Shown: positions 27,266 to 38,124, counted from the first letter of the stretch. The stretch: 64,000 nucleotides of DNA from Myroides profundi (GCF_000833025.1 NZ_CP010817.1:1922001-1986000); one strand, 5' to 3'. Translations and numbers: made by a program. Notes: generated from the sequence alone by a model not told the origin.

Positions 27266-28349
27266 ATTCTTTATCTAGTAAATATAAATAGGCAGGAGGT
27301 AAGTGGTGTGACATAATATTTTCTGGCTTGTGAAATTTGATTTGATATTCTTTATCATTAAGTCCATCTAATATAACCGGGTTACTACATCTAGTATAGT
27401 TACTATTCTGTACATATTTTGGCTCTACTAATTCTGGTAGTTGTTTTTGAATTAATTTAAATACAAAAGAACCTAAGTATTTATTATATTTTTTGACACT
27501 TTTTTCAGTAGGCTTTTTTATACCATTAAAAATACTAGTAGCAACCATTCTCTTAGGCCAAGTAACTTTTTTTAGTGCTTTTTTTACCTCATGATCCGAT
27601 AATGGACTGATTTCGTTAAAGTCTCTAAAAGTCTGTGTTGTTGGTGGAAGTTCTGGAACCCAATCTTGAGTATTAATAATAGAGTAACTCCAATTATTCG
27701 CTAGTTTCTCATATTGATAACTAAAATAAAGATTTCCAGGTTTAGGAGGAGCAATTGCATAAGTCTTAAACTGTAAATCCTTAGGTAATTTTCCTTCTAG
27801 TTGCTGATTCATTAGGTTAGCTGTTATTAGATAAGCTATAGCAGCACCTTGACTATGTCCAGAGATGATAAATTCTTTATGATTTTTTTGAATTAAACTA
27901 TCTAGTTTAGGTTTAATATCTTCCATTAAATACAGAGAGGCTATAGTCCATCCTGCATGAACAGTTGCTCGTTGATCTTGAGATAGTTTATAACTAACCT
28001 TTTTAGTATTATCTAATTGGATTTCTCCTGAAGAAGGAATCATAGCAGCATAATAATTTGCCAACCAACTAGCTCCTTTGTTTACAGATCCTCTTATTAC
28101 AAGCTCTACAGTATTCGTTTTTTGATTGTGATAAAGTGCCCACATATTAGTCAATCCCATTTCAGGAGACCTATACGTGTTCTTATAACCAGTAAGGTTA
28201 TAAAGTGAATCTGTAGGAAAAGCTTTATGGATATCAGTAGCTAGTTGTAAACTATTGTATATTTCTTGTTTATCGGCTATTGGTTTTAAGTTTTGTGCAA
28301 AACTGATAGAAGTAGAACAAAGTAAGAGGAGATAAATTCTTTTTATCAT
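27264..28349 (-). CDS. Exported class 3 lipase-family protein
   Basis: A 361-residue protein with a signal peptide (residues 1-19, SFAQ). The nucleophile elbow GHSQGAA (Ser near residue 167) in EFIISGHSQGAAIAYLI is the class 3 lipase motif; an Asp in TQDWVPELPP and a late His are candidates for the rest of the triad. Such enzymes hydrolyse acylglycerols or phospholipids outside the cytoplasm. It is a single gene, divergent from the HdeD-like gene. No T9SS sorting domain is visible at the C-terminus. Confidence 0.85.
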   Translation of the reverse strand: MIKRIYLLLLCSTSISFAQNLKPIADKQEIYNSLQLATDIHKAFPTDSLYNLTGYKNTYRSPEMGLTNMWALYHNQKTNTVELVIRGSVNKGASWLANYYAAMIPSSGEIQLDNTKKVSYKLSQDQRATVHAGWTIASLYLMEDIKPKLDSLIQKNHKEFIISGHSQGAAIAYLITANLMNQQLEGKLPKDLQFKTYAIAPPKPGNLYFSYQYEKLANNWSYSIINTQDWVPELPPTTQTFRDFNEISPLSDHEVKKALKKVTWPKRMVATSIFNGIKKPTEKSVKKYNKYLGSFVFKLIQKQLPELVEPKYVQNSNYTRCSNPVILDGLNDKEYQIKFHKPENIMSHHLPPAYLYLLDKE

Positions 28350-28473
28350 AGAAAAGGACTTTACTAGTGTTATTTAGTTAAATAATTACACGATTCAAAT
28401 CAAAGTTACACTTTTAAATTTTTGAATACCGTTAAAAATCCATAAATTAGATGTAAACTTTAAAAAAAGAGAT

Positions 28474-29115
28474 ATGGCTAATTCATTTGTAAAAACTGTA
28501 AAAGATCGAATTAAGAACTGGTATATACCTGTAATCATTGGAATGCTTTTTATAATAGGAGGAATGTATATGTTTAGTACTCCTATTACAGCATACGCTT
28601 CATTAACTATCATATTTAGTTGTATGTTTTTAATTGCTGGTATATCTGAGATTATATTTGCTTTTTCTAATCATGATCAACTTGATGGTTGGGGATGGTT
28701 GCTTTTCTCAGGAATTATAGATGTAGTATTAGGTGTTATTTTGATTGGAACGCCTACGTTATCAGCTGTAGTTCTTCCTATTTATGTAGGTTTTGGTTTA
28801 ATGTTCAGGTCTATAAGAGGAATGGGGACAGCTTTTGATCTTAAAAATTACGGAGTAAAATCATGGACTACTTTGTTTGTCTTCGCTTTATTAGGTTTGG
28901 TGTTTTCTTTCTGTATGTTGTGGAATCTTGAATTTGGAGCTTTTACGATAGTATATTGGACAGCGTTTTCATTTATACTTCTAGGAGTGTATAGCTTATT
29001 ATTTGGTTTCTTCTTGAGAAGAATTAAAAAATATGCAGGTAATGTAGATAAAGAGCTTCTAGAGCAATATGAGAGAATTCAAGAAGAAGTTCGTAAAAGA
29101 TTACATGACAAATAA
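28474..29115 (+). CDS. HdeD-family (DUF308) membrane protein
   Basis: A 213-residue inner membrane protein with six hydrophobic segments arranged as DUF308 repeats (GWGWLLFSGIIDVVLGVILI near residues 73-92) and a charged C-terminal helix (YERIQEEVRKRLHDK). HdeD is linked to acid resistance in E. coli; in Bacteroidota the role is unknown. Its promoter region is shared with the divergent lipase gene. Confidence 0.87.
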   Translation: MANSFVKTVKDRIKNWYIPVIIGMLFIIGGMYMFSTPITAYASLTIIFSCMFLIAGISEIIFAFSNHDQLDGWGWLLFSGIIDVVLGVILIGTPTLSAVVLPIYVGFGLMFRSIRGMGTAFDLKNYGVKSWTTLFVFALLGLVFSFCMLWNLEFGAFTIVYWTAFSFILLGVYSLLFGFFLRRIKKYAGNVDKELLEQYERIQEEVRKRLHDK

Positions 29116-29189
29116 ATATAATTATTTGATAAAGTTTATTGGGTGTTGTAAAAAATCCATATTTTGCAAGTAATAAATAAGATTAGATT

Positions 29190-29762
29190 ATGAAAAAAAT
29201 TGCAATGCTATTTGCTTTTGTAGCAACTTCACTATTAGTTGGGTGTGAAGGGTCTACTGGACCACAAGGACCTCCTGGGCCAACTATGTATCCTTATGTA
29301 GAAGAATTTAAATTAAGTTTTACGAAAGACTTGACTAGTACTATTCAAGGGCAACTTATTAAACATCCAAATGGATTTGTTGATGGTGACTTGGTGTTCG
29401 TTTTTATAGCTGATAAATTTAGTAATGATGGTAAGCCTCTTTTTTCACCATTACCTACTAGATACTTTGTAGACGTAGATAAAGTAGAAAAAGAACTGGA
29501 GTATAGTTATAATTATTCTCCATATGATACAGAAATCGTTGCAAGAGCTAATGCTCCTCTAGGATTTTTTAATGGAGATGGAGGTAAACATGAAGGCTTT
29601 ATAAAGAATATGATTTTTAGAATAGTATACATTCCTGGAAGTACACCTGTAATAGGTACTAAGTCTAATAATAGTAAAGAAAGTGAGAAAACTACTTTAT
29701 CATACGAAGAAGTTGTACGCAAATATAACTTAGAAGATGTAAAAGTAGTTAAGAAGTACTAG
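29190..29762 (+). CDS. Lipoprotein with short collagen-like start
   Basis: A 190-residue lipoprotein (LLVGC, Cys19). Directly after the Cys comes GSTGPQGPPGP, a short collagen-like spacer seen in many Bacteroidota lipoproteins, then ~150 residues of beta-rich sequence and a KYNLEDVKVVKKY tail. The spacer may hold the domain away from the membrane. No family is recognised. Confidence 0.78.
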   Translation: MKKIAMLFAFVATSLLVGCEGSTGPQGPPGPTMYPYVEEFKLSFTKDLTSTIQGQLIKHPNGFVDGDLVFVFIADKFSNDGKPLFSPLPTRYFVDVDKVEKELEYSYNYSPYDTEIVARANAPLGFFNGDGGKHEGFIKNMIFRIVYIPGSTPVIGTKSNNSKESEKTTLSYEEVVRKYNLEDVKVVKKY

Positions 29763-29774
29763 AAAATAATATTT

Positions 29775-29810
29775 AAAAGGTAGAGGCGCTAAGTTTCTAC
29801 CTTTTTTTTA
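29775..29810 (+). terminator. Rho-independent terminator
   Basis: 10-bp stem (AAAAGGTAGA 29775-29784 with 29796-29805), then T run. Confidence 0.85.
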
Positions 29811-29892
29811 TTTCTATAAGTAAAATATAGGGGGCTTGGTGTCTTGAAATACTGTTTTAAAAAAAATATTACAAAAATGTAGGGGGGGTGTG

Positions 29893-29921
29893 TTGTTTTT
29901 GAAGACTTTTATTTAAATTTG
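29893..29921 (+). promoter_or_regulatory. Candidate promoter for glnA
   Basis: TTG (29893-29895), 18-base spacer, TAAATTTG (29914-29921). The upstream stretch is unusual in holding long G runs (29885-29891 and 29935-29939). Confidence 0.55.
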
Positions 29922-29962
29922 TACTCACAAAACAGGGGGTGTCCCTTCAAAAACTATTAATT

Positions 29963-32149
29963 ATGTCAACATTTCGTTTTCGAGCAATTGAAAAAGCAGC
30001 ATCTAGAGAAGCTGTAAAGGTAGAAGAACTGGGTAGAAAATCATTGATCTTTGGTGATCACGTATTTAATGACAAGTCAATGCGACAATTTTTAACTCCA
30101 GAAGCTTATCAGGCTGTTAAGAATGCACAACTAGGAATTAAAATAGACCGTCGATTAGCTGAGTACATTGCATTAGGAATGAAAGAATGGGCTCTATCTA
30201 AAGGAGTAAGTCATTATACTCACTGGTTTCAGCCATTGACAGGAACGACAGCAGAGAAGCATGATGCTTTCTTCGAAACGTCTTTTGATGGTGATCCTGT
30301 TGAAAAATTTAATGGTAGTCAATTAGTACAACAAGAGTCTGATGCATCAAGTTTCCCTAACGGAGGAATTAGAAATACATTTGAAGCAAGAGGGTATACA
30401 GCTTGGGATCCTACATCTCCTGCATTCATCTTTGGTTCTACATTATGTATTCCTACTGTATTTATCTCTTATACTGGTGAGGCTTTAGATAATAAAACTC
30501 CTTTATTAAAGGCACTTAATGCAATAGATGATGCTGCAACTGAAGTAGCTAAATTCTTTGATAAGAACGTAAAGAAAGTAACGACTACTTTAGGGTGGGA
30601 GCAAGAGTACTTTTTAGTAGATAGTGCTTTAGCTGCTTCTAGACCTGATATTCTTACTACGGGAAGAACATTATTAGGGCATACAGCTGCTAAAGGACAA
30701 CAATTAGATGACCACTACTTTGGTTCTATTCCAACTAGAGTACTGAATTATATGCATGATTTAGAGAATCATTGTATTCTATTAGGTATTCCTGTTAAGA
30801 CTAGACATAATGAAGTGGCACCTAATCAATTTGAATTAGCACCTATATTTGAAGAGGCTAATTTAGCAGTGGATCACAACTCTTTATTAATGGATGTAAT
30901 GAAAAAGGTAGCTGAGAAGCATCACTTTAAAGTATTATTCCATGAGAAACCATTTAAAGGAGTTAATGGTTCAGGTAAACACAATAACTGGTCATTAGCT
31001 ACTGATACTGGTGTGAACTTGTTGAGTCCTAGTAAAACACCTAAGAGCAACTTGCAGTTCTTAACCTTCTTTATCAATACAATTAAAGCTGTAAATGATA
31101 ATGAAGAGCTTTTAAGATCAGCTATTGCTTCTGCAAGTAATGATCACCGTCTTGGAGCGAACGAAGCACCACCAGCAATTATGTCTGTATTTATTGGACA
31201 GCAATTGACTAAGGTTCTTAATGAATTGAAAGAGGTAACAGATGGAAAGTTGTCACCAGAAGAAAAAACAGATCTTAAATTAAATGTAGTTGGAAAAATT
31301 CCAGATGTATTATTAGATAATACAGATAGAAATAGAACTTCTCCATTTGCTTTTACAGGTAATAAATGGGAATTCAGAGCAGTAGGATCTACAGCTAACT
31401 GTGCTGGACCTATGACTGTATTAAATACGATAGTAGCTAAACAGTTAAGAGACTTTAAAAATGAAGTGGACGCACTAGTAGAAAAAGACGGATTAAAAAG
31501 AGATGAAGCAATCTTCAATGTATTAAGAGAGTATATTAAAGATAGTGAGAGAATCCTTTTTGAAGGGGATGGATACGGTGATGAGTGGGAAAAAGAAGCT
31601 GTAAAAAGAGGATTGAGTAATAATAAGACAACTCCTTCTGCTTTAAGAATTAAGAAAGACCCTAAAGTGATTTCAATCTTTGAAGAGATGGGAGTGATGA
31701 CTAGTATAGAGATGCATGCTAGATACGAGATCGAACTAGAAGAATATGTAAAACGTATTCAGATAGAAGGACGTGTATTAGGAGATATTGCAAGAAATCA
31801 TGTAATACCAACAGCTATCAAATATCAAAACTTAGTAATTGATAATGTGAAAGGTCTTAAAGAGATATTCGGTGCTGAAGATTTCGGAACAATTGCAGCA
31901 GAACAATTACAAATGATTAAAAAGATATCTCATCATATAGAGCAAATTAATGCTAAAGTAACTGAGATGACGAATGAGCGTAAAAAAGCTAATCTAATCG
32001 AGGATGTTGAACAACAAGCTCATGCATATTGTGATACTGTGAAACCTTATTTTGATATTATCCGTTACCACAGTGATAAATTAGAGTTAATGGTAGATAA
32101 CGAACTTTGGACATTAACGAAGTACAGAGAATTATTATTTACGAACTAA
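29963..32149 (+). CDS. glnA: Glutamine synthetase type III
   Basis: A 728-residue enzyme of the large GSIII (GlnN) class: FGSTLCIPTVFIS, GWEQEYFLVD, the glutamate/ammonia region HNEVAPNQFELAP, KPFKGVNGSGKHNNWSL and FRAVGSTANCAGPM. It makes glutamine from glutamate, ammonia and ATP. GSIII is the main form in Bacteroidota. I start at ATG 29963 (MSTFRFRAIE), the usual N-terminus; the frame opens upstream at 29939 but those residues are not conserved. Single-gene transcript, closed by a strong terminator. Confidence 0.96.
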   Translation: MSTFRFRAIEKAASREAVKVEELGRKSLIFGDHVFNDKSMRQFLTPEAYQAVKNAQLGIKIDRRLAEYIALGMKEWALSKGVSHYTHWFQPLTGTTAEKHDAFFETSFDGDPVEKFNGSQLVQQESDASSFPNGGIRNTFEARGYTAWDPTSPAFIFGSTLCIPTVFISYTGEALDNKTPLLKALNAIDDAATEVAKFFDKNVKKVTTTLGWEQEYFLVDSALAASRPDILTTGRTLLGHTAAKGQQLDDHYFGSIPTRVLNYMHDLENHCILLGIPVKTRHNEVAPNQFELAPIFEEANLAVDHNSLLMDVMKKVAEKHHFKVLFHEKPFKGVNGSGKHNNWSLATDTGVNLLSPSKTPKSNLQFLTFFINTIKAVNDNEELLRSAIASASNDHRLGANEAPPAIMSVFIGQQLTKVLNELKEVTDGKLSPEEKTDLKLNVVGKIPDVLLDNTDRNRTSPFAFTGNKWEFRAVGSTANCAGPMTVLNTIVAKQLRDFKNEVDALVEKDGLKRDEAIFNVLREYIKDSERILFEGDGYGDEWEKEAVKRGLSNNKTTPSALRIKKDPKVISIFEEMGVMTSIEMHARYEIELEEYVKRIQIEGRVLGDIARNHVIPTAIKYQNLVIDNVKGLKEIFGAEDFGTIAAEQLQMIKKISHHIEQINAKVTEMTNERKKANLIEDVEQQAHAYCDTVKPYFDIIRYHSDKLELMVDNELWTLTKYRELLFTN

Positions 32150-32167
32150 AAATAGTGATAAATTGAA

Positions 32168-32208
32168 AAAAAGACGACTTATGCTTCTTAGCTAAGTCGT
32201 CTTTTTGT
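32168..32208 (+). terminator. Rho-independent terminator after glnA
   Basis: Perfect 14-bp stem (32168-32181 with 32193-32206) with T run. Confidence 0.93.
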
Positions 32209-32403
32209 TGGTATATATAGTATTACCACTATTTAAAGATGGTGTTTATTGTATTTTTCATGATTAAAGTATATTTTGTTTATTTTGTTAATTAGTATGT
32301 AAAAATATATTACTTTAGAAAATTCTTACGGATAACGAAATTGACAGTTGTTGTGAAAAATAAGATTGATATTCTTTATTTAGGACAACATAATTGTGAT
32401 GCT

Positions 32404-35400
32404 ATGGAACAAAATAAAAGTATTAAACTCTCAATACAGAAGTATGATTATTTTAATTATACTTTTTGTATTCAAAAATATCATTTCATACAGCGTATCT
32501 TGATTGATAATCAACAAGAAAGTTACGAAGGTGTTAGATTGGTTATTTCTTCACAACTAGGCTTTTTTGAAGATAATATAACCAATATAGATAGATTAGA
32601 AAGTAATAGTGCTTATACTATTACTAAATTTGACTTTAAGTACAATTTACATTTTATACGAAATGTAGTAGAGAAAGATATAGATACTATTCAGATAACT
32701 CTATTATCTGAGGAAGGCGTAATCACAGAAACTTCGTTTACAATAGAAGTATTGCCTATAGATTATTTTGGAGGAACTAGTGTCTTTCCACAATTATTGA
32801 CTTCATATATACTCTCTAATCACGATGTGATATATCCTATTAAGACGAATGCGATTCGTATTCTAGAAAGTAACAATCTTAAACCTTCTTTTGAAGGGTA
32901 TCAGTCTGGTAATCGTGAGCGTGTACTACAGATGGTGTCTGCGATGTATAGATCTATACAGAGTATGGACTTAGTCTATAGTGCATTGCCCCCTAGTTAT
33001 GAACAGACGGGACAGCGTATTCGATTATTAGATCAAGTTATCGATACCAAGTTTGGTAATTGCATGGATATTACCTTACTGTTTGCGGCTTGCCTAGAAG
33101 CTATAGACTTACATCCTATCTTAGTGCTTACACGAGGACATATTTTTGTTGGAGTGTGGTTAGTGGAGGATAGGTTTGACAGTATGGTTAATTATGACCA
33201 AACAGCTATTACGAAACGTACTGCAGCTAATATTAGTGAATTAATCGTTATAGAATCTACTATGATGTGTAAAGGAGGAACCTATACACTGAAGGAAGCA
33301 ATGGCATCTGCTGAGATGCAATTGTTGCAAAGTTCTGATTTCTTACTGTCTATTGATGTTAAAACATCTCGTATTAATAATGTACTACCATTACCGATAT
33401 ATCGTAAAAAAGATGGAGAGATTGAGATAGATGCTAAATTTGAAGTAAGTAAGATTAAAGACAGTATAGATAAGACGTTTGAACAAACACGTGTTTTTAA
33501 TGACTTAGAATTAGGTGTGGGACAAGAGTTGTCTAAACAACGTATCTGGGAGAGAAAGCTACTTGATCTATCTCTTCGTAATAATCTATTGAATACTAGA
33601 TTTACCAAGAGTATACTACAGCTTATAGATGTCAATGTTAGTTCATTAGAAGATTTATTAGCAGAAGGTAAAACTTATACAATACAAGGGAGTAAAGAAC
33701 AAGAAATATTAAGTAGATACAACCTGTATTTTCCACCATTACACCCATCTCAACACTTATTTGAGTTAGTACAAGAAGAGTTTAAAAATAATAGATTATA
33801 TAGTTATTACAATGAATATGATCTAGATAATGTACTGGTTCATTTACATCGAAATGCGAAGTTAGCTGAAGAAGAGAATGGAAAGAGTACGCTGTATCTA
33901 GGATTAGGATTACTAAAATGGTATGAGTCAAAATCAGATGATACTGTTAGATATGCACCTATTCTATTAGTTCCTGTAGAATTAAATAGAAGATCGATTA
34001 ACTCAAAGTTTGTACTAAGAGGTAGGGATGAGGAGACAATGATTAATATTACTCTGTTAGAATACTTAAGACAAGAGTTTAAGTTAGATATGTCCGCTTT
34101 AGAAGACCTACCTATGGATGACGCAGGCGTAGATGTACCAAAGGTGTTGGCTTTAGTTAGAAAGACGATATTAGATCTGAAAGGATGGGATGTATTGGAT
34201 CAGGTGATTTTAGGAACTTTCTCATTTAATAAACTGATTCTATGGCAAGACATTTCGAAGTATGCAGATGAATTACAAAAGAGTACTATTGTAAAGAGTT
34301 TGCTTACAGGTGCTCTTACAGAACCTTTTGGTAGTCTGAGTAGTAATGACGAAGAATTAGAACAGCTTTCTGCGACAGAATTGACATTGCCTATTTCGAC
34401 TGATAATTCTCAGTTAGAAGCAGTGAGAAATGCTCATGCGAATAATAGTTTTGTGTTACACGGTCCTCCAGGAACGGGTAAGTCTCAGACAATTACTAAT
34501 ATTATCGCAGATGCATTAGCAAACGGGAAGAAAGTATTATTTGTAGCTGCTAAGAAGGCAGCACTAGATGTAGTACATCATCGATTAGAAAAGATAGGGT
34601 TAGGACCATTCTGTCTAGAATTACATTCCAATAAAACACGTAAATCTGATGTATTAGCTCAATTTGAAGCTACATTAGACGTTCCGAATTATCAAAGTAA
34701 TTATGATTATAAGGAGGCCTCTAATCGAATAGATGAACGTAAAGCAGAGATTAGAAAATATGTAACTCAACTACATCAACGTTTTAATATTGGATGGACA
34801 CTCTATGATAGTATTGCTTATCTAGAGTTAAATCAGGTGACTTTAGACAATGATTTACTGGTAGATATAGACATAAATGAAATATCTCATTCTACTTATT
34901 TGAAGTGGAAAGATTGGGTTATTCAGATAGCTTCATTGTGTCAGCGTATAGATAATCCTATTGAGCATCCTCTTCGTTCTTTAAATATCACAGAGCATAA
35001 GTACGATATTCACACTACTGTTAAGGAGGTTCTATCGGATTATAAGTATGTCGCTAGAGAATATGAACAGCTCAGTGCAGAGTATAACTTTAAGCTGTTA
35101 TCAGATAACAAAATAGATGTTAATGGTTTACAGATCCTATTTGAGTTATTAGCTAAAAGTAATTTATCTTATGAATTAATAGATTTATATTTTGATGCTA
35201 ATCAGTTTTCTCTATTACATAAGTGGATTGAATTACAACAGAAAAAGGATCGCATAGAAGATAGTGTTAGTCAGCATTTCAATAAAAAGATATTGGATGT
35301 TGATTTGTCTATTTATGAGCAAGAATGGAATAAAGCTAAGCATCTTTGGTTCTTACCGAAATGGTTTAAACAAAGAAAAGTCAAATCCTTCCTTAATGGA

Positions 35401-38124
35401 TATGCAAAAACGAAAGTAAAGTCTGAAGTAGAAGTTGATCAGCTATTCGGATTAGTAGAAGACTTTAAAACAGTTAAGCAGCAATGTGAAAACGCCAATT
35501 ATAAGGATATTAATAGACTGAACTCTGTTTATTATACAAATGACCGTTTAGATATTGACGCTATTTATACAGAGATAGAGAACTTAAGTGGTATTTCTAA
35601 ACTCGCTCAACAGCATGGTTTGTCTGGAATAGATAGATGGTTATTAGGATTTTATAGAAATCAAAATACAAGAAGAGGAATTGCTGAGATTACAACTTTC
35701 TTAAAGACGTTTATAGTAAAATATCACAGTGTACAAGCATTCTCTACACTAGTACCGTCTAGTGATGAAATAGAAGGTATTTTAGCTAACTTGGACAAAC
35801 TTGGAGATTGGATTAATTACAATGTATATAAAGAGGAAGGAATAAAGCTTGGGCTAATTTGGTTTATTGACCTTATTGAAGGAGGGAGAATAAACAAGAA
35901 TAACCTTGATGGTGATTTAGAAAGGATATTACATATTAATCTGTTTGTCAAAGTAGTTAGTGGTTCATTTGCGCTTAGTGGCTTTGATGCGAAGGTTTAT
36001 GAAACTTTAATTAAGCAATATCAAGATATTCATAACGAGTATACTGAACTAAATAAGAGCCAATTGATTCTAAAGTTGAGTACACGTATACCTAGATCTT
36101 CAACAGAGTTTATACAAAGTTCTGAATTGGGAATGCTTAAACGCGCTATTCGCAGTAGAGGGAGAGGGATGAGCCTTAGGAAGCTGTTTGATCAGATGCC
36201 TAATCTGTTGCCCCGCCTAAAGCCCTGCATGTTGATGAGTCCTATTTCGGTAGCACAGTATTTTAATGTTAGTACAGAGCATTTTGATTTAGTTATTTTT
36301 GACGAAGCTTCTCAGTTGCCTACAGCAGAGGCTATTAGTGCCTTAGCTAGAGCTAAGCAGGCTATTATCGTAGGAGACCCTAAGCAGATGCCACCTACCA
36401 GCTTCTTTAGTGCTAATAAGATAGATGAGGATAACTTAGAGTTAGAAGACCTAGAGAGTATCCTAGATGATTGTTTAGCACTATCATTACCATCTAAGTA
36501 TTTGTTGAGACATTATAGAAGTAAGCACGAGAGTTTGATATCATTCAGTAATGCTAATTTCTATGATAACAAATTACTGACTTTCCCATCTAGAGACGAC
36601 TTGGATAAGAAAGTTACGTTTGAGTATATTGCCAATGGAGTGTATGAAAAAGGAAAATCTAGAACGAATAAGAAAGAAGCTGAAGCGATCATTCAATACA
36701 TAGAATTACACTATGAGCAGGCCAATCCTAAAACACTAGGAGTAGTTACATTCAGTCAGACTCAACAGACCTTAATAGAGGATATGTTAGCTAAGATGCT
36801 AGTTAGTAATCCAATGGTAGAGGAGAAGATGCTAGGTGCTTCAGAACAGTTGTTTATTAAGAATCTAGAGAATGTACAAGGAGATGAACGAGATATCATA
36901 CTATTCTCTATAGGTTATGGGCCTGATGAAGAAGGTAAAGTATCTATGAATTTCGGTCCTTTAAATAGAGATGGAGGATGGAGACGCCTTAATGTAGCTG
37001 TAACAAGAGCGAGGTATGAAATGAAAATATTCTCTTCTATAAAAGGTGATCAGATTGACTTAAGGCGTACTAATTCTGAAGGGGTTAAGGGCTTAAAAGG
37101 TTTCTTAGATTTTGCAGAGAAGGGATATGTGAATATAGTGGACAATGAAGATGTTAGAAAGAATGATAGACTAATAGAATCTATAGCACAATATTTAAAC
37201 GAAAATGGGTTTGATGTTAAAACGAATATCGGAACGTCAAGTTATCGCTTAGACATAGGTGTTGTAGATAAGAATAATCCGAATGAATATGTATTAGGGA
37301 TTTTAATCGACGGAGTGAATTACTATAATGTAAAGACTACTAATGATCGCGAACTGTTAATTCCTAACGTATTAAAAGGCTTAGGATGGGAGATTTATCG
37401 TATATGGACATTAGATTGGTTTAAAAATAAAGAACAGATTCTAGAAGATCTAAAGAAGAGGGTAGAAGACATTTATAATAACGTCAAGAGAGAAGAAAAA
37501 GGAATTAATCCAAGTGATTTTATTCATAAACACTTAATAGAAGTTAGTGATAAAAATATTGAATCTAAGCAAAAGCCTTATCAGGCAGCTGTAGTTACTA
37601 AAGTGGTTTCTGAAGATGGAGAGGATATCTATACTCAAGCTAATAAGAATTTGATACAGAATCAAATGTATGATATCATTGAAGTAGAAGGGCCTATTAG
37701 TCAAAGTTATCTATTTAAAAAAGTGATGAGTATTTGGAATATTTCTAGAACTAGTACGAAACTCCAAGTTTATCTGACAGAATTAGTTAATACTATACCT
37801 AACTGTACTAGTGTGAATTCTTACCAAGAGTTCTATTGGAATTCAAATTTATATAAAGTAGGGTTGACTCATTATAGAGATAATTCTGTAGAAAAGAGAA
37901 ATATAGAAGACATCTGTCCAGAGGAGATAGAGCTAGCAGTTATAGAGTTATTAATGGCTAATTTTAGTGTTCCTCATGATGACTTAACCAAAGCAATAGG
38001 GAAGGTTTTTGACTTTAGTAAATTAGGAAGTCAGATGGACTTAGTGATCCAACATGTGATTCAGAAGATGATCGTAGAAGACAAGATTATTAATCAATTT
38101 GGTAAAATCATTCTAAAAGAATAA
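32404..38124 (+). CDS. DUF4011-helicase-nuclease giant protein (Hhe-like defence candidate)
   Basis: About 1906 residues. In order: an N-terminal beta region, a transglutaminase-like segment (FGNCMDITLL, near residue 216), DUF4011 (ERKLLDLSLRNNLLN, near 384), a split SF1 helicase with Walker A GPPGTGKSQTITN (near 686), Walker B VIFDEASQLPTAEA (near 1297) and GDPKQMPPT, a VTRAR helicase motif VI (near 1541), a Vsr-like PD-(D/E)XK nuclease domain (about 1600-1690) and a DUF3320 C-terminus. This order matches DUF4011-helicase-Vsr proteins described as the Hhe anti-phage system. The nuclease reads LDIGV...GILIDG where relatives have GIECDG. Start: ATG 32404 preferred; TTG 32341 would add 21 residues. 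Single gene. Confidence 0.88.
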   Translation: MEQNKSIKLSIQKYDYFNYTFCIQKYHFIQRILIDNQQESYEGVRLVISSQLGFFEDNITNIDRLESNSAYTITKFDFKYNLHFIRNVVEKDIDTIQITLLSEEGVITETSFTIEVLPIDYFGGTSVFPQLLTSYILSNHDVIYPIKTNAIRILESNNLKPSFEGYQSGNRERVLQMVSAMYRSIQSMDLVYSALPPSYEQTGQRIRLLDQVIDTKFGNCMDITLLFAACLEAIDLHPILVLTRGHIFVGVWLVEDRFDSMVNYDQTAITKRTAANISELIVIESTMMCKGGTYTLKEAMASAEMQLLQSSDFLLSIDVKTSRINNVLPLPIYRKKDGEIEIDAKFEVSKIKDSIDKTFEQTRVFNDLELGVGQELSKQRIWERKLLDLSLRNNLLNTRFTKSILQLIDVNVSSLEDLLAEGKTYTIQGSKEQEILSRYNLYFPPLHPSQHLFELVQEEFKNNRLYSYYNEYDLDNVLVHLHRNAKLAEEENGKSTLYLGLGLLKWYESKSDDTVRYAPILLVPVELNRRSINSKFVLRGRDEETMINITLLEYLRQEFKLDMSALEDLPMDDAGVDVPKVLALVRKTILDLKGWDVLDQVILGTFSFNKLILWQDISKYADELQKSTIVKSLLTGALTEPFGSLSSNDEELEQLSATELTLPISTDNSQLEAVRNAHANNSFVLHGPPGTGKSQTITNIIADALANGKKVLFVAAKKAALDVVHHRLEKIGLGPFCLELHSNKTRKSDVLAQFEATLDVPNYQSNYDYKEASNRIDERKAEIRKYVTQLHQRFNIGWTLYDSIAYLELNQVTLDNDLLVDIDINEISHSTYLKWKDWVIQIASLCQRIDNPIEHPLRSLNITEHKYDIHTTVKEVLSDYKYVAREYEQLSAEYNFKLLSDNKIDVNGLQILFELLAKSNLSYELIDLYFDANQFSLLHKWIELQQKKDRIEDSVSQHFNKKILDVDLSIYEQEWNKAKHLWFLPKWFKQRKVKSFLNGYAKTKVKSEVEVDQLFGLVEDFKTVKQQCENANYKDINRLNSVYYTNDRLDIDAIYTEIENLSGISKLAQQHGLSGIDRWLLGFYRNQNTRRGIAEITTFLKTFIVKYHSVQAFSTLVPSSDEIEGILANLDKLGDWINYNVYKEEGIKLGLIWFIDLIEGGRINKNNLDGDLERILHINLFVKVVSGSFALSGFDAKVYETLIKQYQDIHNEYTELNKSQLILKLSTRIPRSSTEFIQSSELGMLKRAIRSRGRGMSLRKLFDQMPNLLPRLKPCMLMSPISVAQYFNVSTEHFDLVIFDEASQLPTAEAISALARAKQAIIVGDPKQMPPTSFFSANKIDEDNLELEDLESILDDCLALSLPSKYLLRHYRSKHESLISFSNANFYDNKLLTFPSRDDLDKKVTFEYIANGVYEKGKSRTNKKEAEAIIQYIELHYEQANPKTLGVVTFSQTQQTLIEDMLAKMLVSNPMVEEKMLGASEQLFIKNLENVQGDERDIILFSIGYGPDEEGKVSMNFGPLNRDGGWRRLNVAVTRARYEMKIFSSIKGDQIDLRRTNSEGVKGLKGFLDFAEKGYVNIVDNEDVRKNDRLIESIAQYLNENGFDVKTNIGTSSYRLDIGVVDKNNPNEYVLGILIDGVNYYNVKTTNDRELLIPNVLKGLGWEIYRIWTLDWFKNKEQILEDLKKRVEDIYNNVKREEKGINPSDFIHKHLIEVSDKNIESKQKPYQAAVVTKVVSEDGEDIYTQANKNLIQNQMYDIIEVEGPISQSYLFKKVMSIWNISRTSTKLQVYLTELVNTIPNCTSVNSYQEFYWNSNLYKVGLTHYRDNSVEKRNIEDICPEEIELAVIELLMANFSVPHDDLTKAIGKVFDFSKLGSQMDLVIQHVIQKMIVEDKIINQFGKIILKE

